64,000 nucleotides of DNA from Guillardia theta CCMP2712 (taxonomy: Eukaryota > Cryptophyceae > Pyrenomonadales > Geminigeraceae). The position numbers were made by a program, and so were the translations under genes. The notes under the pieces are model-generated. The model made no database searches. It was not told the origin of the DNA and saw only the letters and a list, made by a program, of their open reading frames with translations. The stretch spans positions 735,909-799,908 of the forward strand of contig NW_005434672.1 in assembly GCF_000315625.1 (NCBI RefSeq). The letters are read 5' to 3'. This document shows positions 62,018 to 64,000 of the stretch, piece after piece; position 1 is the first letter of the stretch; each line of letters starts with the position of its first letter.

Positions 62018-63060
62018 TGCTGGCAACTTCCTAGCCCCTCATCCCCTCAGTATGACCGTTATGAACGTTGAACCGTTACTGGTGTCGTCAACAGTTGAGA
62101 ACCGTTACAAAGGTCCATTCTTCCTTCCACCCCACAATGGACCCCCCACCCCGTGTCCACCCTTCCCAGGTCAGGTGTACAGGCAGGACCAGGGTAGGGT
62201 GGTGTAGTAGGGGTAGTACTGGTTGCCTCTCGGGAAGTTTGTGAGGTGGGTGGATGGGGTGAAAGGGGGTGGGTAGGGGTGATGGAAGGGAAAGAGGCAC
62301 ATGGCGACGGAGCGGGAAATGCGGAGTGGGCGACAGAGGGGGAGGGAGGGGAAGGCGAGGAGGGAGATGGAGGAGGAAGACGACCGAGAGAGGAGGAAGA
62401 GAGGGAGAGCGCGATGAGAACATGAAGCAGAAAGAAGCAAAGGATAGACGAGAATGTAAACTAAGGGATAGGGTGATAGCCGAATAATGGAGAGACGCTG
62501 GATGGTGGAGGAGGAGGTGAAAGGATTATGTGGTAAGGAACAGAAACCACGATCGAAGAAATTGCAAGCATAGACGACAACATATAGACGCAGCAGGTCG
62601 AGGCTTGCAAACTTGAGGAACCAATTGAGAGGGGGACATAGACGATTAGGAAAAACGATGCTGTCTGGCTCCATGAGTAGTAGTAGCAGCAGTAGCAGCA
62701 GTAATAGTCATGGTTGGGATCTTTTCTCTGGAGTCACGTTGGAAATCCCTTGAGATCGTATCATATGAATGTCTTTCGACAAGTCTGGAAATGTGAATGA
62801 TTTTCGGTCCAGAGCATTTCTGAGAGGCCCCCTGCATTAGAATAGCTCCAGTTAGCTCAGAGGCTAGAAATACCATTGAGAGACCATCAGGAGAATTGAT
62901 GCTCATTGATTCGTGCCGAGATTCTACTCAACATTGTTGTCTAAACGGTCTGTCTTCGTGCAGGATTGAGCTGAGTTGGCCCTGACCGTCTCTACGAATT
63001 TGCGAGCAGGGAACAGAATTGCTCGATTAGTTCGTGCATTACAGCGCTGTTGTCTTGAAG
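62018..63060. other. Divergent 5' space between GOT1 and Tup1-like gene
   Basis: G-rich plus-strand DNA at about 62225-62420 and an AGTAGCAGC microsatellite at about 62676-62707. A minus-strand frame at 62646-62906 has no recognisable domain and is repeat-rich at its end. No gene is supported. Confidence 0.4.
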
Positions 63061-64000
63061 ATGTACTTATCTGGCGGAGCTCGGACTGCAGTCACCAACA
63101 ACCAGACCAGGATCCCCGATGTGCTGGAAAAGATCAAAACTGAATTCGAACAGCTGTCGCAAGAGACAAGTTTGCTTAAGAACCAGCGTGATGAATTCCA
63201 GAGGATCCGTGAGTCTTGTTGAGCGTGTGTGGTTCGTGTAATCTTGTCCTTTCCAGTGCAAGCACAAAAGGAAGAAATGAATCAGATGCAGCAAATCATT
63301 CAAGATTTCGATTCTAAGCATCAATCGATCAAACGACAGGTGATTCTTCCGTTGCACTTGATCCACATGGTCTTACACAAAATGACAGTATGAAGAAGAA
63401 ATAGCATGGCTCCGACGTCAGATTGAAGCCTCTGGAAATGTAGTTCAACCGCGCAAAGAAGTCCCGAACGTTGTGTCGTCAGGAATTGTGAAACAAGAAC
63501 CTGCTATACATTCAACTGCTCTGCCGACCTTGGCAAGCCTGGGACAAGCAGTACCACACCTTGGCATTCTAGGTGCGCAGGTAGCTGCAAACAACGGACA
63601 GCTTCCTGGTACCTTGAAACGCTGTTGACCTTAAGTTCCTTCCAGTAACCAGAACTGTTGTAGGAGCTGCTCAAACATCAGATCCATCCAAGGCGGTGGA
63701 CTCCAAAGGCCGTCAGCTCGACGACTGGAATGTACTGGCAGCTCTCGTGATGTCCGTGTGAGCTGGTTGATGACGTGGCTGAGCAGGTTGTGCACAATCC
63801 GAATGCCACGAGCAAGATGCACATCGAGCTGTGTCACACGCTGGAGCACGACTCAGTGGTGAGATGAAGGAGGACGGGGAGAGAGGGAGGGGAGGAGGAG
63901 AGGAGGGAGACGCGAGGGGGGGAGGGGGAGGAGGAGAGGAGGGGGCAAAGGAGGAGGAGGAGGAGGAGGAGGAGGAGGAGGAGGAGGAGGAGGAGGAGGA
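63061..64000 (+). CDS. Tup1-like transcriptional corepressor, 5' part (cut by right edge)
   Basis: Start at ATG 63061 (MYLSGGARTAVTNNQTRIPD). Exons join in phase: 63061-63208, then from 63257 (QAQKEEMNQMQQIIQDFDSK), then YEEEIAWLRRQIEASGN. Later come VTRTVVGAAQTSDPSKAV, RQLDDWN and VVHNPNATSKMHIELCHTLE to about 63858. The first about 90 residues form the Tup1 N-terminal tetramerisation coiled coil (LEKIKTEFEQLSQETSLLKN then QRDEF). The last exon matches the start of the Tup1 WD40 propeller (HTLEHDSV). The WD repeats lie beyond the window. Tup1/Groucho-type proteins repress transcription when recruited by DNA-binding factors. The last intron starts at 63859 and runs through a (GGA)n repeat to the edge. 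Confidence 0.8.
63880..64000 (+). repeat. GGA-rich microsatellite at window end
   Basis: G/A-rich DNA that becomes pure (GGA)n from about 63949 to the last base. It lies in the last visible intron of the Tup1-like gene. Confidence 0.85.

Noticed and set aside
62646-62906. Minus-strand frame of 86 codons
   Set aside because: No domain, part of it is a triplet microsatellite, and no splice partner was found.

Overview
The window is nuclear DNA of an alga with a complex plastid, most likely a cryptophyte of the Guillardia theta type. The genes are eukaryotic. Coding exons are split by short GT-AG introns, most of about 40-90 bp. Flagellar, meiotic and plastid genes lie side by side. Three proteins carry a secretory signal peptide followed at the predicted cleavage point by a phenylalanine, the cryptophyte/red-lineage plastid topogenic signature. 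The species is an inference; no marker gene fixes it.

About 29 protein genes and one tRNA-Ser were rebuilt by joining exons in phase. From left to right they are: the 5' end of a plastid-targeted protein, an ARM-repeat protein, a voltage-gated cation channel with EF-hand, a NUDT6-like Nudix hydrolase, a small PDZ protein, a large PDZ-membrane-CBM48 protein, a tail-anchored coiled-coil protein, a signal-peptide coiled-coil protein, an RWP-RK factor, a plastid triose-phosphate-type translocator, a CFAP21/EFHB-like flagellar protein, a DYRK kinase, tRNA-Ser, DMC1, a plastid CtpA-type protease, a MITE, an unknown multi-exon membrane protein, a small secreted-type protein, an NPEPL1-type aminopeptidase, a helical-repeat (HPR/OPR-like) protein, an STT3-like protein, an RRM-WW-Tudor-like protein, a GLYAT/FR47-type acetyltransferase, a 73-residue CFAP141-like protein, an EsV-1-7 repeat protein, a four-TM protein, a membrane-anchored oxidoreductase-SelD fusion, a basic protein, GOT1, and the 5' part of a Tup1-like corepressor cut by the right edge.

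The genes are tightly packed. Convergent pairs are separated by only 19-140 bp. Most divergent or 5' spaces hold GC-rich islands, and several spaces also hold G-rich or C-rich arrays.

The most unusual signal is a recurring leader. Five unrelated proteins (Nudix, the 18.9 kb coiled-coil protein, the 38 kb small protein, the RRM-WW protein and the 59 kb basic protein) have a hydrophobic or transit-like N-terminus and then the tetrapeptide LRGG, ending about residue 48-67, just before the mature-looking part. This resembles the ubiquitin C-terminus. It may mark a processing or sorting signal towards the ER, periplastid compartment or plastid.

Other points of note are an STT3-like protein with degraded metal-binding motifs, a PDZ-CBM48 chimera, a SelD fused to a flavoprotein with a signal anchor, a clean TA-flanked inverted-repeat element, and a probable flagellar gene with a 5-nt first coding exon.
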